Assembly (NCBI GenBank): GCA_016210705.1
Contig: JACQTR010000220.1
Span: forward strand, 1-15,325
Origin: Chloroflexota bacterium
GTDB taxonomy: Bacteria; Chloroflexota; Dehalococcoidia; JACQTR01
Reading direction: 5' to 3'
Length of the DNA: 15,325 bases
The translations under genes and the position numbers were made by a program. Positions within the stretch are counted from its first letter, which is position 1, and each line of letters starts with the position of its first letter. The notes under the pieces were generated by a model. It made no database searches. It was given only the letters and a program-made list of their open reading frames with translations, and was not told the DNA's origin. Of this stretch, positions 1 through 7,973 are shown piece after piece.

Positions 1-177
1 ATCATCAAACACCTAGACCTCATGCGCCCTATATATAGGTCCACCGCCGCCTACGGCCACTTTGGCCGCGACGACCTGGAACTTCCTTGGGAAAACACCG
101 ACCTAGCTCCCACCCTACGGGCTGAGGCCGGCCTTCGTGTCCTTCCTGGTCGAAAATCGGCCTCTTCGGCATCCTGA
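1..177 (+). CDS. metK: S-adenosylmethionine synthetase, C-terminal end (5' truncated)
   Basis: An open frame enters at base 1 and runs 58 codons to TGA at 175-177. The translation contains the conserved MetK C-terminal block: a HLDLMRPIY segment, then TAAYGHFGR, then the PWENTD motif and a final LRAEAGL helix. This is the end of methionine adenosyltransferase, which makes S-adenosylmethionine from methionine and ATP in the cytoplasm as a homotetramer. About 58 of roughly 390-400 residues are visible, so the active-site loops lie outside the window. A short tail of about 13 residues (ending SASSAS) follows the usual end of the family. The next gene starts within 45 bp and no terminator is visible, so transcription may run on into the nucleotide-sugar genes. 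S-adenosylmethionine is the cofactor of the radical SAM protein further along, but that link is only general. Confidence 0.93.
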   Translation: MIKHLDLMRPIYRSTAAYGHFGRDDLELPWENTDLAPTLRAEAGLRVLPGRKSASSAS

Positions 178-206
178 TTAGGTCGGGACTCCATTAAAAC
201 TAGACT

Positions 207-214
207 AAGGTGAG
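207..214 (+). promoter_or_regulatory. Shine-Dalgarno that bears on the start of the first sugar-nucleotide gene
   Basis: AAGGTGAG contains AGGTGA, complementary to the 16S rRNA 3' end. It overlaps the GTG at 210 and so cannot serve it, but it lies 4-5 nt before an in-frame CTG at 219. Starting at CTG gives MKALITG, the usual beginning of this Rossmann family and parallel to MRTLITG in the paralogue starting at 2318. Confidence 0.5.
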
Positions 215-1196
215 CTCCCTGAAGGCCCTGATAACGGGCATCAACGGCTTCGCCGGGGGGTATCTGGCGGAACACCTCCTGGCCCAAGGTGTGGAAGTCA
301 ACGGCATTGTGCGCCCTACCGGTACTAGATCGCATATTCAGGCACTTCCTCACCTTACCTTTTATAGATTGGATTTAATGGATGCTCCCTCAGTTGCCTC
401 CGTCATCCAAGAAGCCCAACCAGATTTAATATTTCACCTGGCGGCCTTATCCAGCGTATCAGAGGCCTGGGAAGACCCCGGGACAACTCTTACCAACAAT
501 ATTATGATCCAGGTTAACCTATTACAGGCTGTCGTTGCCGCCCATATCAACCCAAAGATCCTCATCGTGGGCTCCGATGAGGAATACGGGATGGTTCATC
601 CTGAAGAGATGCCGATAAAAGAAAACCAACCCTTCCGCCCCACCAACCCTTACGGCGTAAGCAAGATCTCCCAAGATATGCTCGGATATCAATATTTTTG
701 TAGTCACCACCTGCAATGCGTTCGGGTGAGACCCTTCAACCACATCGGGCCTAGACAAAGAGGCACTTTTGTAGTGGCCTCCCTAGCTCAACAAGTGGCT
801 GAGGCCGAAGCTGGTCTGCGACCTCCCATTCTAGAGGTAGGAAATTTAGAAGCGGGTCGGGATTTTAGTGATGTCCGCGATATAGTCAATGCCTACTACT
901 TAGCCTTGGAGCAAGGAGAACCCGGTGAGGTTTATAACTTGGGCTCAGGGCGAATGACTACCGTACAATCCATCCTCGATTTCTATTTAGCTCAAGCCCA
1001 TATACCCTTAGCAGTACGCCAAGATCCTCAGCGGCTACGTCCCCTAGACGTTCCCGCCCGGGTTTGCGATTACTCCAAATTCAAGGCCCTCACCGGATGG
1101 AAGCCCGCAATATCTCTGGGACAGACCTTGAAGGACGTGCTAGACTATTGGAGGGACAAGACACCAAACAAAAGCTATCCAGAGGAGAAAGAATGA
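210..1196 (+). CDS. NAD-dependent epimerase/dehydratase, GDP-6-deoxy-D-mannose reductase-like
   Basis: Extended short-chain dehydrogenase of 328 aa, or 325 aa if it starts at CTG 219. The N-terminal NAD(P)-binding glycine motif is TGINGFAG (residues 9-16). The active site shows Ser122 in GSDEEYG and the Tyr148-x3-Lys152 pair in PYGVSK. The stretches RPFNHIGP, FVVASLAQQ and RDFSDVRD resemble bacterial Rmd, which reduces GDP-4-keto-6-deoxymannose to GDP-D-rhamnose, more than GDP-mannose dehydratase. The glutamates next to the serine (124-125) also fit a dehydratase, so substrate and reaction are inferred. It overlaps the next gene by 4 bp (ATGA at 1193-1196), which implies translational coupling with the nucleotidyltransferase. 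No signal peptide or membrane segment is seen, so it should be cytoplasmic. The start is uncertain: see the Shine-Dalgarno entry at 207-214. Confidence 0.9.
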   Translation: MSSLKALITGINGFAGGYLAEHLLAQGVEVNGIVRPTGTRSHIQALPHLTFYRLDLMDAPSVASVIQEAQPDLIFHLAALSSVSEAWEDPGTTLTNNIMIQVNLLQAVVAAHINPKILIVGSDEEYGMVHPEEMPIKENQPFRPTNPYGVSKISQDMLGYQYFCSHHLQCVRVRPFNHIGPRQRGTFVVASLAQQVAEAEAGLRPPILEVGNLEAGRDFSDVRDIVNAYYLALEQGEPGEVYNLGSGRMTTVQSILDFYLAQAHIPLAVRQDPQRLRPLDVPARVCDYSKFKALTGWKPAISLGQTLKDVLDYWRDKTPNKSYPEEKE

Positions 1197-2305
1197 AAGC
1201 GTTAATATTGGTTGGGGGTGAGGGAACTCGACTTCGTCCACTCACCGCCAATGTACCTAAATCCATGGTGCCCGTGGTCAACCGCCCTTTTTTAGAGCAC
1301 ATGCTAGAATACCTAAAAAAACACCACATAACAGAGATAGTCTTGGCCCTTTGCTATCTTCCCGACCATATACAGCATCATTTTGGCGATGGCCATGATT
1401 TCGGGGTTAAGCTAACCTATGTAGTGGAAGAGTGTCCTATGGGGACCGCCGGTGCCGTTAAAAACGCCGCCCAATACCTCGATGATACCTTCGCTGTCTT
1501 CAATGGCGACGTTTTTACCGACCTCGATCTTACCACCATGGCAGCCTTCCACAAGGAGAATCAAGCTCTGGTAACCATAGCCTTAACCCCCGTGGAGGAC
1601 CCCACTATGTACGGCGTGGTGGAAACCGATAGCCAACACCGAATATTACGGTTTATAGAGAAACCCAGTTGGGATGCCATAAGCACCAACATGATTAATG
1701 CCGGGACTTACATTATGGAGCCTTCCGTTCTTGACCATATTCCTGCTCAAACCTGGTTCCAGTTTGAGCAGGACGTTTTTCCTGCTCTCCTTCGCCATGG
1801 AGAGCTGCTTTATGGCTACCCCTCTCAAACCTACTGGTTAGACATTGGTACTCCAGAGAAATATCTTATGCTTCACCACGACCTTCTACTAGGCAGATGC
1901 AATAACCAAAGCCTTCGGGAGGGTGGGTGGCTAGGATCAGACTGCGATATCCACCCTACAGCCCGGCTAACGGGCCCGGTAGTTGTAGGAGAAAACTGCG
2001 TCATTGGCCCTAGGGCGCGAATTATCGGCCCCACCATACTGGGTCATCATTGTACTATAGGCAAAGAAACCATCGTTGAGGGGGCTATAATATGGCCAGA
2101 GACCAAGCTGGGTGACCAGGTTAACGTAAAGGGCTGCATTATCGGTCAAAATACCATCGTTGGTGATAACTGCTGGATCATGGATGGCTGCGTCCTCGGA
2201 GATAATGTGACCCTGGGTGACGAGAATAAACTGGAACGGGGCATCAGGATTTGGCCAAGTAGAACTCTGGCACCCCATACCATAACTTTTGACCACCGAT
2301 CCTAA
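1193..2305 (+). CDS. Nucleotidyltransferase with left-handed beta-helix tail, mannose-1-phosphate guanylyltransferase-like
   Basis: A 370-aa sugar-phosphate nucleotidyltransferase. Residues 8-18 carry the nucleotide-binding signature GGEGTRLRPLT, followed by Lys23 in VPKSM. Asp106 in FNGDVF is the expected metal ligand, and MINAGTYI (about 167-174) and YWLDIGTP (about 214-221) are family motifs. From about residue 260 to the end there is a run of imperfect hexapeptides of the V/I-G-x-x type, predicting a left-handed beta-helix as in GDP-mannose and glucose-1-phosphate pyrophosphorylases. The frame is open further upstream, but ATG 1193 is preferred: it follows AGAGGAGA (1181-1188), gives the canonical MKALILVGG start and overlaps the previous stop as ATGA. 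It would make GDP-mannose from mannose-1-phosphate and GTP. Nucleotide choice cannot be read from the sequence, so a UDP- or dTDP-glucose role is possible, but the neighbours favour mannose. Confidence 0.92.
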   Translation: MKALILVGGEGTRLRPLTANVPKSMVPVVNRPFLEHMLEYLKKHHITEIVLALCYLPDHIQHHFGDGHDFGVKLTYVVEECPMGTAGAVKNAAQYLDDTFAVFNGDVFTDLDLTTMAAFHKENQALVTIALTPVEDPTMYGVVETDSQHRILRFIEKPSWDAISTNMINAGTYIMEPSVLDHIPAQTWFQFEQDVFPALLRHGELLYGYPSQTYWLDIGTPEKYLMLHHDLLLGRCNNQSLREGGWLGSDCDIHPTARLTGPVVVGENCVIGPRARIIGPTILGHHCTIGKETIVEGAIIWPETKLGDQVNVKGCIIGQNTIVGDNCWIMDGCVLGDNVTLGDENKLERGIRIWPSRTLAPHTITFDHRS

Positions 2306-2317
2306 GAAGGAGGATAT

Positions 2318-3376
2318 GTGCGAACACTAATTACTGGTGTCACCGGATTTGTGGGCAGCCACCTGGCAGAAAACCTCCTTAACAAAGAGGGAATAGAAGT
2401 ATATGGCATATATCGCTGGCGCAGCCGTATGGAGAATTTGGATACCCTCCACAGAGCAGGACGTCTGCAAATCATCGGCGAGAACAGCACTATAATAAAT
2501 GCCCGCCAGCTCAAAGGACTCCTCAAAGAGCAAAGCCGAGAGAACAGCCTACACCTGATCGAAGCTGACATCCTGGACCCTTTCTCCATGAATTGTCTTA
2601 TGGAGGCGGTGGCCCCAGACCGAATCTTCCACTTGGCGGCTCAAAGTTACGTCCCTGCCTCGCAGAACGCCCCCGCCGCCACCCTAACTACTAACATAAT
2701 CGGCCAAGTAAACCTTTTAGAGGCAGTTCGTAAAGCCGGGATCGATCCTCAAATCCACATCGCGGGCTCTTCGGAGGAATACGGTTTAGTTTACCCACAA
2801 GAGTTGCCTTTAAAGGAAACCAACCCACTGCGTCCCCTTAGCCCCTATGGAGTTAGCAAGGTGGCTCAAGAGAAACTAGCAATTCAGTACTTCCATAGCC
2901 ACGGCCTGAAAACCACCGTCACCCGAGCCTTCAACCACGCGGGACCGCGCCGCGGCCACGTTTATTTTACCGCCCAATTCGCCAAGCAGATCGCCGAAAT
3001 CGAGGCGGGACTGAGGTCTCCCATCCTTTATGTAGGTGACTTAAACAGTCAACGAGACCTCACCGATGTACGAGACATCGCCCAAGCCTATTGGTTGGCC
3101 TTAGATAAGGGTAAACCAGGAGAGGTGTACAATGTAGGCAGTGGTCGTGCCTACCCCGTGGGAGAGATTCTAGATATGATGCTAGCCATGAGCGAGACAA
3201 AAATAGAGGTAAAGAAAGACCCTGCCCGCTTTCGCCCCTCCGACGTAACCCTCCTCCAGGCCAATAATACCAAATTCTGTCAACAAACGGGTTGGCAGCC
3301 TCTCATACCGTTAAAGCAAAGCCTGGAGGACGAGCTAAATTATTGGCGGGAGAGAACCTGTGGTCAATCCCATTAA
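2318..3376 (+). CDS. NAD-dependent epimerase/dehydratase, GDP-mannose 4,6-dehydratase-like
   Basis: Extended short-chain dehydrogenase of 352 aa. Starts at GTG 2318 after a strong AAGGAGG (2307-2313). It has the glycine motif TGVTGFVG (6-13), a Ser/Ser/Glu active-site segment GSSEEYG (150-156) and Tyr177-x3-Lys181 in SPYGVSK. FNHAGPRRG (205-213) is close to the FNHESPRRG motif of GDP-mannose 4,6-dehydratases. The early YRWRSRMENL segment, followed by a long loop of roughly 35 residues before the EADILD strand, also recalls that family. It is therefore the better candidate for conversion of GDP-mannose to GDP-4-keto-6-deoxymannose, with the gene at 210 as reductase. The two are clear paralogues, sharing the RD-x-x-DVRDI and GEVYN-GSGR blocks, and this one may have its own specificity. 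The stop overlaps the next start by 17 bp. Confidence 0.9.
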   Translation: MRTLITGVTGFVGSHLAENLLNKEGIEVYGIYRWRSRMENLDTLHRAGRLQIIGENSTIINARQLKGLLKEQSRENSLHLIEADILDPFSMNCLMEAVAPDRIFHLAAQSYVPASQNAPAATLTTNIIGQVNLLEAVRKAGIDPQIHIAGSSEEYGLVYPQELPLKETNPLRPLSPYGVSKVAQEKLAIQYFHSHGLKTTVTRAFNHAGPRRGHVYFTAQFAKQIAEIEAGLRSPILYVGDLNSQRDLTDVRDIAQAYWLALDKGKPGEVYNVGSGRAYPVGEILDMMLAMSETKIEVKKDPARFRPSDVTLLQANNTKFCQQTGWQPLIPLKQSLEDELNYWRERTCGQSH

Positions 3377-4784
3377 ATTTGGAACCGACGGCTGGCGAGG
3401 GATCATCGCCGAGGATTACACCTTTGCTAACGTGCGGATATGCGCCCAAGCAGTAGCTGATTACCTGAGAGCGCAGGGGCTAGCCGAAAGAGCCCTTGTA
3501 GTGGGTTACGACACCCGCTTCGCTTCGGAGGATTTCGCTGCCGCCGTAGCTGAGGTAGCTGCCGGCAACAATATTCAGACTTTTATTTGCGAAAAGCCAA
3601 CCCCGACCCCCACCATTAGCTATGGCATTTTAGCTAAAAAGGCTGGCGGAGCGGTTATAATCACTGCCAGTCACAATCCAGCCCGCTGGAATGGCCTCAA
3701 ATATAAGCCGGACTATGCCGGCAGCGCCTCCCCGGAGATAGTGGCGGAATTGGAGAGCCGCATTACCTTCATACAAAACAGTGGCCAGTTAAAGCAGGTG
3801 CCCTTGGCCGAGGCAAGAGAACGGGGCCTCGTCCAATCTGTTGACCTGGCTGCCCCTTACTTACGCCATTTAGGAGAGATGGTAGATCTAGAAACCCTGC
3901 GCCAAGCGGGGTTGAAGATAGTCGCTGATGCTATGTACGGTGCTGGCTCCGGGTACTTTCCCACCCTATTGCAAGGGGGAAAGACCCAAACCCATGAGAT
4001 CCACGGCGAGCGTAATCCTCTCTTCCCCGGCATTCAGCCCGAACCCATTGCTCAGAACCTTACCGAGTTGGGAGCCACCATCCGGCGTCTGGGAGCTGAC
4101 GTAGGCTTAGCCACCGATGGCGATAGCGATCGTCTGGGGATTGTAGACGAGAATGGTGTTTACATTGATCAACTCCACGTTTTTCCCCTCCTAGCCCTCT
4201 ATCTGTTGGAGGTGCGCCACCGGCGCGGGGCCATCATCAAATCCATGACCACTAGTCGTATGCTATATAAATTGGGGCAGCTCTACCAGTCTCCCGTTTA
4301 TGATACTCCCGTTGGTTTCAAATACATCGGGCCCAAGATGATCAGTGAAAACGCCCTTATCGGTGGAGAGGAAAGCGGCGGCTACGGCTTTCAAGGCCAC
4401 ATTCCGGAGAGGGACGGCATCCTAGCTGGCCTCTACTTTCTTGATCTGATGGTAAACCTAGGTAAGAGACCTTCAGAGCTAGTGGACTACCTCCACCGCC
4501 AAGTGGGCCAGCATCATTATGATAGACTAGATCTCAGCTTTCCTCCCCAAGAGCGGGAGGCTATGTCCCAACGAATTATGAAGAATAGCCCATCAAGATT
4601 GGTCGATACCCCAGTGGTGGAGATGGACACCAGCGATGGATTTCGTTTTCTATTGGCCGATGAGGCCTGGCTTTACATCCGCTTTTCGGGCACAGAGCCT
4701 ATTCTCCGAATCTATGCCGAGGCCGAAAGCTCCTCCAAAGTAGAAAAACTCCTGGCCGAGGGTAGAAAATTGGTGGGACTTTAA
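3360..4784 (+). CDS. Phosphomannomutase/phosphoglucomutase (alpha-D-phosphohexomutase)
   Basis: A 474-aa alpha-D-phosphohexomutase with all four family signatures. These are the phosphoserine loop TASHNP with catalytic Ser104, the Mg-binding loop DGDSDR (253-258), the sugar-binding loop GGEESGG (335-341) and the C-terminal phosphate-binding RFSGTEP (441-447). It interconverts hexose 6- and 1-phosphates. Between the isomerase and the nucleotidyltransferase it most likely supplies mannose-1-phosphate, possibly glucose-1-phosphate as well. The length is normal for the family. GTG 3360 lies inside the last codons of the preceding gene (17-bp overlap). A GGGAGAG stretch just upstream is a plausible ribosome site, and the protein then begins with the family-typical IKFGTDGWRG. 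A phosphoglucosamine mutase role (GlmM) is less likely but cannot be excluded from motifs alone. Confidence 0.95.
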   Translation: MVNPIKFGTDGWRGIIAEDYTFANVRICAQAVADYLRAQGLAERALVVGYDTRFASEDFAAAVAEVAAGNNIQTFICEKPTPTPTISYGILAKKAGGAVIITASHNPARWNGLKYKPDYAGSASPEIVAELESRITFIQNSGQLKQVPLAEARERGLVQSVDLAAPYLRHLGEMVDLETLRQAGLKIVADAMYGAGSGYFPTLLQGGKTQTHEIHGERNPLFPGIQPEPIAQNLTELGATIRRLGADVGLATDGDSDRLGIVDENGVYIDQLHVFPLLALYLLEVRHRRGAIIKSMTTSRMLYKLGQLYQSPVYDTPVGFKYIGPKMISENALIGGEESGGYGFQGHIPERDGILAGLYFLDLMVNLGKRPSELVDYLHRQVGQHHYDRLDLSFPPQEREAMSQRIMKNSPSRLVDTPVVEMDTSDGFRFLLADEAWLYIRFSGTEPILRIYAEAESSSKVEKLLAEGRKLVGL

Positions 4785-4788
4785 CTTT

Positions 4789-5850
4789 ATGCTCGACCTC
4801 GATGAACCTCAAACCTACCTTAACCTAGACCCATCTCATATGAGAGAACGCATCCTAGAATTGCCTAGGCAATGCCAGAATGCTTGGCAGCGAGCCTTGG
4901 CTCTACCTCTGCCTCCAGAGTACTCCCAAATACGCCAAGTGTTAGTTCTGGGCATGGGAGGGTCCGCCATCGGGGGAGACCTTTTAGCCAGCCTAGCCTT
5001 GCCAGAGGGGAAAGTCCCCATATTCATTCACCGCAACTATGACCTACCCCCCTTTGTGGGCGAACAAACACTGGTCATTGCCTCCAGCTATTCGGGGAAC
5101 ACCGAGGAGACCCTCTCCGCTTTCCGTCAAGCATTAACCACCAGAGCCAAAACATTGGCCATAACTGGTGGCGGCCAGCTCTTAGCCCTAGCGGAAGAAA
5201 CGGGAACCCCCGTATTCCCCATCGACTACAAAGCTGAACCGAGAGCCGTATTGGGTTACAGCTTTATCCCCCTCTTGGCCATCGGTCAAAGGCTGTGCTT
5301 ATTCCCCGAAAAGTCTCCAGCGGTGGCCGAGGCAGTTGCTGCCCTTGACGAGCTAGTGAAGACGTTGGGGCCAACCATTCCCTTGGCCGCCAACCCGGCC
5401 AAAAACCTGGCCACCAAGCTCCATGGTCGTTTAGTGGTAATTTATGGAGGAGGCTTTTTAACTGCGGTCGCCAATCGTTGGAAAACTCAAATAAATGAGA
5501 ACAGCAAAGCCTGGGCCTTTTACGAACTCTTCCCCGAGCTAAACCACAACGCCGTAGTGGGCTATCAATTTCCAGCGACCCTGAGCAAAGAGACCTTCGT
5601 AGTCTTACTCCGATCACCTAACCTTCACCCTCGTATCATACTACGCTATCAGGCCACTTTAGACATCCTAACCCAAAGAGGTATAGACCACCAAGTAGTA
5701 GATGGCATGGGTACCACACCCCTGAGCCAAATGCTGAGCCTAGTCTTTTGGGGTGACCTGGTGAGCTATTACTTGGCACTTCTCTACCAAACCGACCCTA
5801 CCCCAGTGTCTGTAATCCAGGAACTGAAGGCTCGCCTGGCCAACGCCTAA
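4789..5850 (+). CDS. Bifunctional phosphoglucose/phosphomannose isomerase
   Basis: A 353-aa protein with two SIS (sugar isomerase) domains. Key segments are GMGGSAIGGDL (55-65), the phosphate-binding SSYSGNTEE (99-107), PRAVLGYS with Arg152, QINENSKAW with Glu237 and ELNHNAVVG with His253. The 16-residue Glu-to-His spacing matches the catalytic pair described for the Pyrobaculum enzyme. The family interconverts glucose-6-P, fructose-6-P and mannose-6-P and is common in archaea, Chloroflexota and some other anaerobes. It starts 4 bp after the mutase stop; GTGGGA (4773-4778) is the only ribosome-site candidate. It ends the sugar block and is followed by the largest gap in the window. As the entry enzyme it links central carbon metabolism to the GDP-mannose pathway encoded upstream. 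Confidence 0.94.
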   Translation: MLDLDEPQTYLNLDPSHMRERILELPRQCQNAWQRALALPLPPEYSQIRQVLVLGMGGSAIGGDLLASLALPEGKVPIFIHRNYDLPPFVGEQTLVIASSYSGNTEETLSAFRQALTTRAKTLAITGGGQLLALAEETGTPVFPIDYKAEPRAVLGYSFIPLLAIGQRLCLFPEKSPAVAEAVAALDELVKTLGPTIPLAANPAKNLATKLHGRLVVIYGGGFLTAVANRWKTQINENSKAWAFYELFPELNHNAVVGYQFPATLSKETFVVLLRSPNLHPRIILRYQATLDILTQRGIDHQVVDGMGTTPLSQMLSLVFWGDLVSYYLALLYQTDPTPVSVIQELKARLANA

Positions 5851-5972
5851 TACCAACCCCCAAGAAGAAAAGGGAACCACGCCCTAGCCAGTGCCTGGCA
5901 ATGGGTCACCTTATTAAAAATCCAAGATCGTCACGCCCTGATACCTGACCCCAAAATATAAGAGGCCTTGTC

Positions 5973-6001
5973 TGGACAGAAACGTCACCTAAAGGTATAA
6001 T
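5973..6001 (+). promoter_or_regulatory. Sigma-70-type promoter upstream of the amidohydrolase gene
   Basis: A -35-like TGGACA (5973-5978) and a perfect -10 TATAAT (5996-6001) are separated by exactly 17 bp. They lie in the 207-bp gap between the isomerase and the amidohydrolase gene. The expected transcription start near 6008 gives a leader of about 50 nt. A six-base inverted repeat, CCTAAA (5988-5993) and TTTAGG (6013-6018), brackets the -10 box and could be an operator, but it is short. No other convincing promoter was found downstream, so this may drive the genes from 6058 onward. Confidence 0.65.
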
Positions 6002-6057
6002 AATTCAGTATTTTTAGGAACGTATAACAAAACCAATTAGGGCTAAAGAGACAAAGA

Positions 6058-7296
6058 ATGATCCCAGAGAAGGTTCAAAAGAAGGCAACAGCAGCCACCG
6101 CTGCTATATCTAAGCAGCAGGTAGTGGTCGAGGTGGATGCACGAGGAGCTGAACTTATCGAGCTTAGCCTTCGAATCCACGCACATCCAGAGCTGGGATT
6201 TCATGAGGTAAAGGCCGCGCAATGGATAACCAGCTATTTAGAAGAGAAGGGCTTTAGGATAGAGAGGGGCATTTGCCAACTGCCCACTGCCTTTCGGGCC
6301 AGCTATGGCTCAGGCAAACCTGTAATAGGCTTCTTGGCTGAGTATGATGCCTTGCCCAAACTGGGCCACGCCTGTGGTCATAACATCATCGCTGCCTGCG
6401 CTGTTGGAGCAGCAGTGGCCGCTCGAGGAATAATCGAGGAGAATGGGGGAGAGATAACGGTCATAGGCACTCCAGCCGAGGAGATGAAAGGGGGCAAAGC
6501 CATAATGGTAGAGAGAGAAGCCTTTGCCCATCTGAACGTGGCCATGATGGTTCACCCCGGGACCAGAGATACCGCCATCTCCCGATCCTTGGCGTGCGCT
6601 AGCCTCGAAGTAGAATATTTTGGGCGAGCCGCTCACGCGTCAGCACACCCCGATGATGGAATCAACGCTTTAGAGGCTATGATCCAGGCCATTAACGGCA
6701 TTAACTCCTTGAGACAACATATCAGAGACAAGGCCCGGATCCATGGCATTATCACTGATGGCGGCGAGGCCTCCAATGTAGTTCCTGCCCACGCTGCCGG
6801 CAGCTTTTTGGTGAGGGCTGAGGATGAAGCCTATCTCGAAGAACTAAAGCAAAGGGTAATAAATTGTTTTATGGCCGCGGCCTTGACTACAGGCGCTCAA
6901 CTAGAATATCATTGGTCCCCCGTCCAATATGCTACTTTACGAACAAACCTCGCTTTAGCCAGGACCTTTGCCGCCAATATGGCCGCCTTGGGACGCATTG
7001 TTCACCCTCCCAATCTAGATAGAGGCTCCGGCAGTACCGATATGGGTAACGTTAGCTGGGTAGTCCCTAGCATCCACCCGTCAGTGGCCATCGCCCCGCG
7101 AAATGTGTTAGGCCACTCCAACGAATTTGCTGCCGCTGCCGCTTCAACTACAGGACATCGAGGGTTGCTGGATGGGGCCAAGGCCCTAGCCATGACTGCT
7201 GTCGATATCATCACTCAACCCGCGCTGCTGAGTGAAATCAAGGAGGAGTTTCAAAAAGGTAGGAGGAAACTCACAACCAAAAATCAAGGTGGGTAA
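6058..7296 (+). CDS. M20-family metal-dependent amidohydrolase (M20D-like)
   Basis: A 412-aa cytoplasmic M20 peptidase/amidohydrolase. Visible motifs are HPELGFHE (43-50), the metal site GHACGHN with Cys106 and His108, the catalytic/metal pair Glu141-Glu142 in GTPAEE, His166 in MVHPG, and HASAHPDDG (193-201), where the dimerisation (lid) domain begins. A late LGHSNEF supplies the usual C-terminal histidine. The Cys ligand and overall layout match the HipO/AbgB/N-acyl-amino-acid amidohydrolase branch, which cleaves N-acyl or p-aminobenzoyl amides of amino acids. The substrate cannot be told. The first 30 or so residues (Ala/Lys-rich) precede the usual family start and have no strong ribosome site, so the true start could be a GTG at 6124 or 6133. 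It is the first gene after the promoter at 5973-6001. Confidence 0.93.
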   Translation: MIPEKVQKKATAATAAISKQQVVVEVDARGAELIELSLRIHAHPELGFHEVKAAQWITSYLEEKGFRIERGICQLPTAFRASYGSGKPVIGFLAEYDALPKLGHACGHNIIAACAVGAAVAARGIIEENGGEITVIGTPAEEMKGGKAIMVEREAFAHLNVAMMVHPGTRDTAISRSLACASLEVEYFGRAAHASAHPDDGINALEAMIQAINGINSLRQHIRDKARIHGIITDGGEASNVVPAHAAGSFLVRAEDEAYLEELKQRVINCFMAAALTTGAQLEYHWSPVQYATLRTNLALARTFAANMAALGRIVHPPNLDRGSGSTDMGNVSWVVPSIHPSVAIAPRNVLGHSNEFAAAAASTTGHRGLLDGAKALAMTAVDIITQPALLSEIKEEFQKGRRKLTTKNQGG

Positions 7297-7870
7297 GCTA
7301 GGACGAAGGTTGTTCCACTTGGTGGGAGGGAGCCTTTTCCCAAGTTTGGCATTTGTTCTTCCTCGAAATGCCCTCCTTACCGCCCTGGGTGTGGTAACCG
7401 CTTCCTTTATAGTTTGGGAAGTCGGGAGGTTTGTCAACCCTCATATAGGACTCTGGAGCCGCCGCCACTTAGCTCCCCTTTTAAAAGAGGAAGAGGCCCA
7501 ACGAGTAACAGGGGCAACGTGTCTCTTAGCTGCTTCGTTAATAACCTTTTTAGTTTACGAAAAGGCAATAGCTATGACCGCTTTATATTTTTTGTCTCTC
7601 GGCGATCCAGTGGCCGCTGCGGCAGGTGGAACCTTTGGCAAACGAAGGGTGTTTAATAAATCGTGGGAAGGGACTCTAGCCATGTTGCTTACCTGCCTAA
7701 CGGTGGGTCTTTTGTTGAGCAGCAGTAGTCTGGCCTTGAGGCCATTATTGGCCGTAGTGGGCGCTGTATCCGCCTCCGTAGTGGAACTTTTGCCTTTGCC
7801 CTGGGATGACAACCTCACCATCCCTTTAATCAGCGCTACAACTATGGCTTTAAGCGCCCATTACTGGTAA
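7289..7870 (+). CDS. Dolichol/polyprenol or diacylglycerol kinase-family membrane protein (CTP-transferase fold)
   Basis: A 193-aa integral membrane protein from GTG 7289, or 212 aa from GTG 7232, with several hydrophobic segments covering most of the chain. The start GKLGRRLFHLVGG and the central LGDPVAAAAGGTFGK followed by NKSWEGTLAM are the conserved elements of the SEC59/DGK1-related family. This family contains CTP-dependent dolichol, phytol and diacylglycerol kinases and resembles phosphatidate cytidylyltransferase. It would act on a lipid alcohol at the membrane; which one is unknown. The start is ambiguous. GTG 7289 overlaps the previous gene by only 8 bp and fits the family start, but AGGAGG (7261-7266) lies 22 nt away. 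GTG 7232 has no ribosome site. Its place between the amidohydrolase and the radical SAM gene suggests co-transcription and a lipid theme shared with plsX downstream. Confidence 0.85.
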   Translation: MGKLGRRLFHLVGGSLFPSLAFVLPRNALLTALGVVTASFIVWEVGRFVNPHIGLWSRRHLAPLLKEEEAQRVTGATCLLAASLITFLVYEKAIAMTALYFLSLGDPVAAAAGGTFGKRRVFNKSWEGTLAMLLTCLTVGLLLSSSSLALRPLLAVVGAVSASVVELLPLPWDDNLTIPLISATTMALSAHYW

Positions 7871-7973
7871 AATGAGCCAATCAAAATTAGTGATTAGCAA
7901 AAAAGGAGGTAATGACCAGCGGTTCACGCCAAAACTTCAAGCCCTCCCGGGCGTGCCAGAAATACATGCAAGT

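Noticed and set aside
28..39. Perfect 12-bp palindrome CCTATATATAGG inside metK
   Set aside because: It encodes a conserved Pro-Ile-Tyr-Arg stretch of MetK, so codon choice explains it; no associated promoter or repeat copies were seen.
1967..2296. Minus-strand open frames, such as this 109-codon one and those at 11659-12075 and 12289-12693
   Set aside because: They lie wholly antisense to well-recognised plus-strand genes, show no family motifs and no ribosome sites; they are reading-frame shadows.
5887..5899. Short hairpin GCCAG-TGC-CTGGC as a terminator for the sugar block
   Set aside because: Only five base pairs and no T-run follows; not a credible intrinsic terminator.
5851..5961. In-frame 36-codon extension after the isomerase stop (TAA 5848-5850), ending at TAA 5959-5961
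   Set aside because: The stop is TAA, not TGA, the isomerase already has a full family length, and the extension shows no recognisable motif; likely chance.
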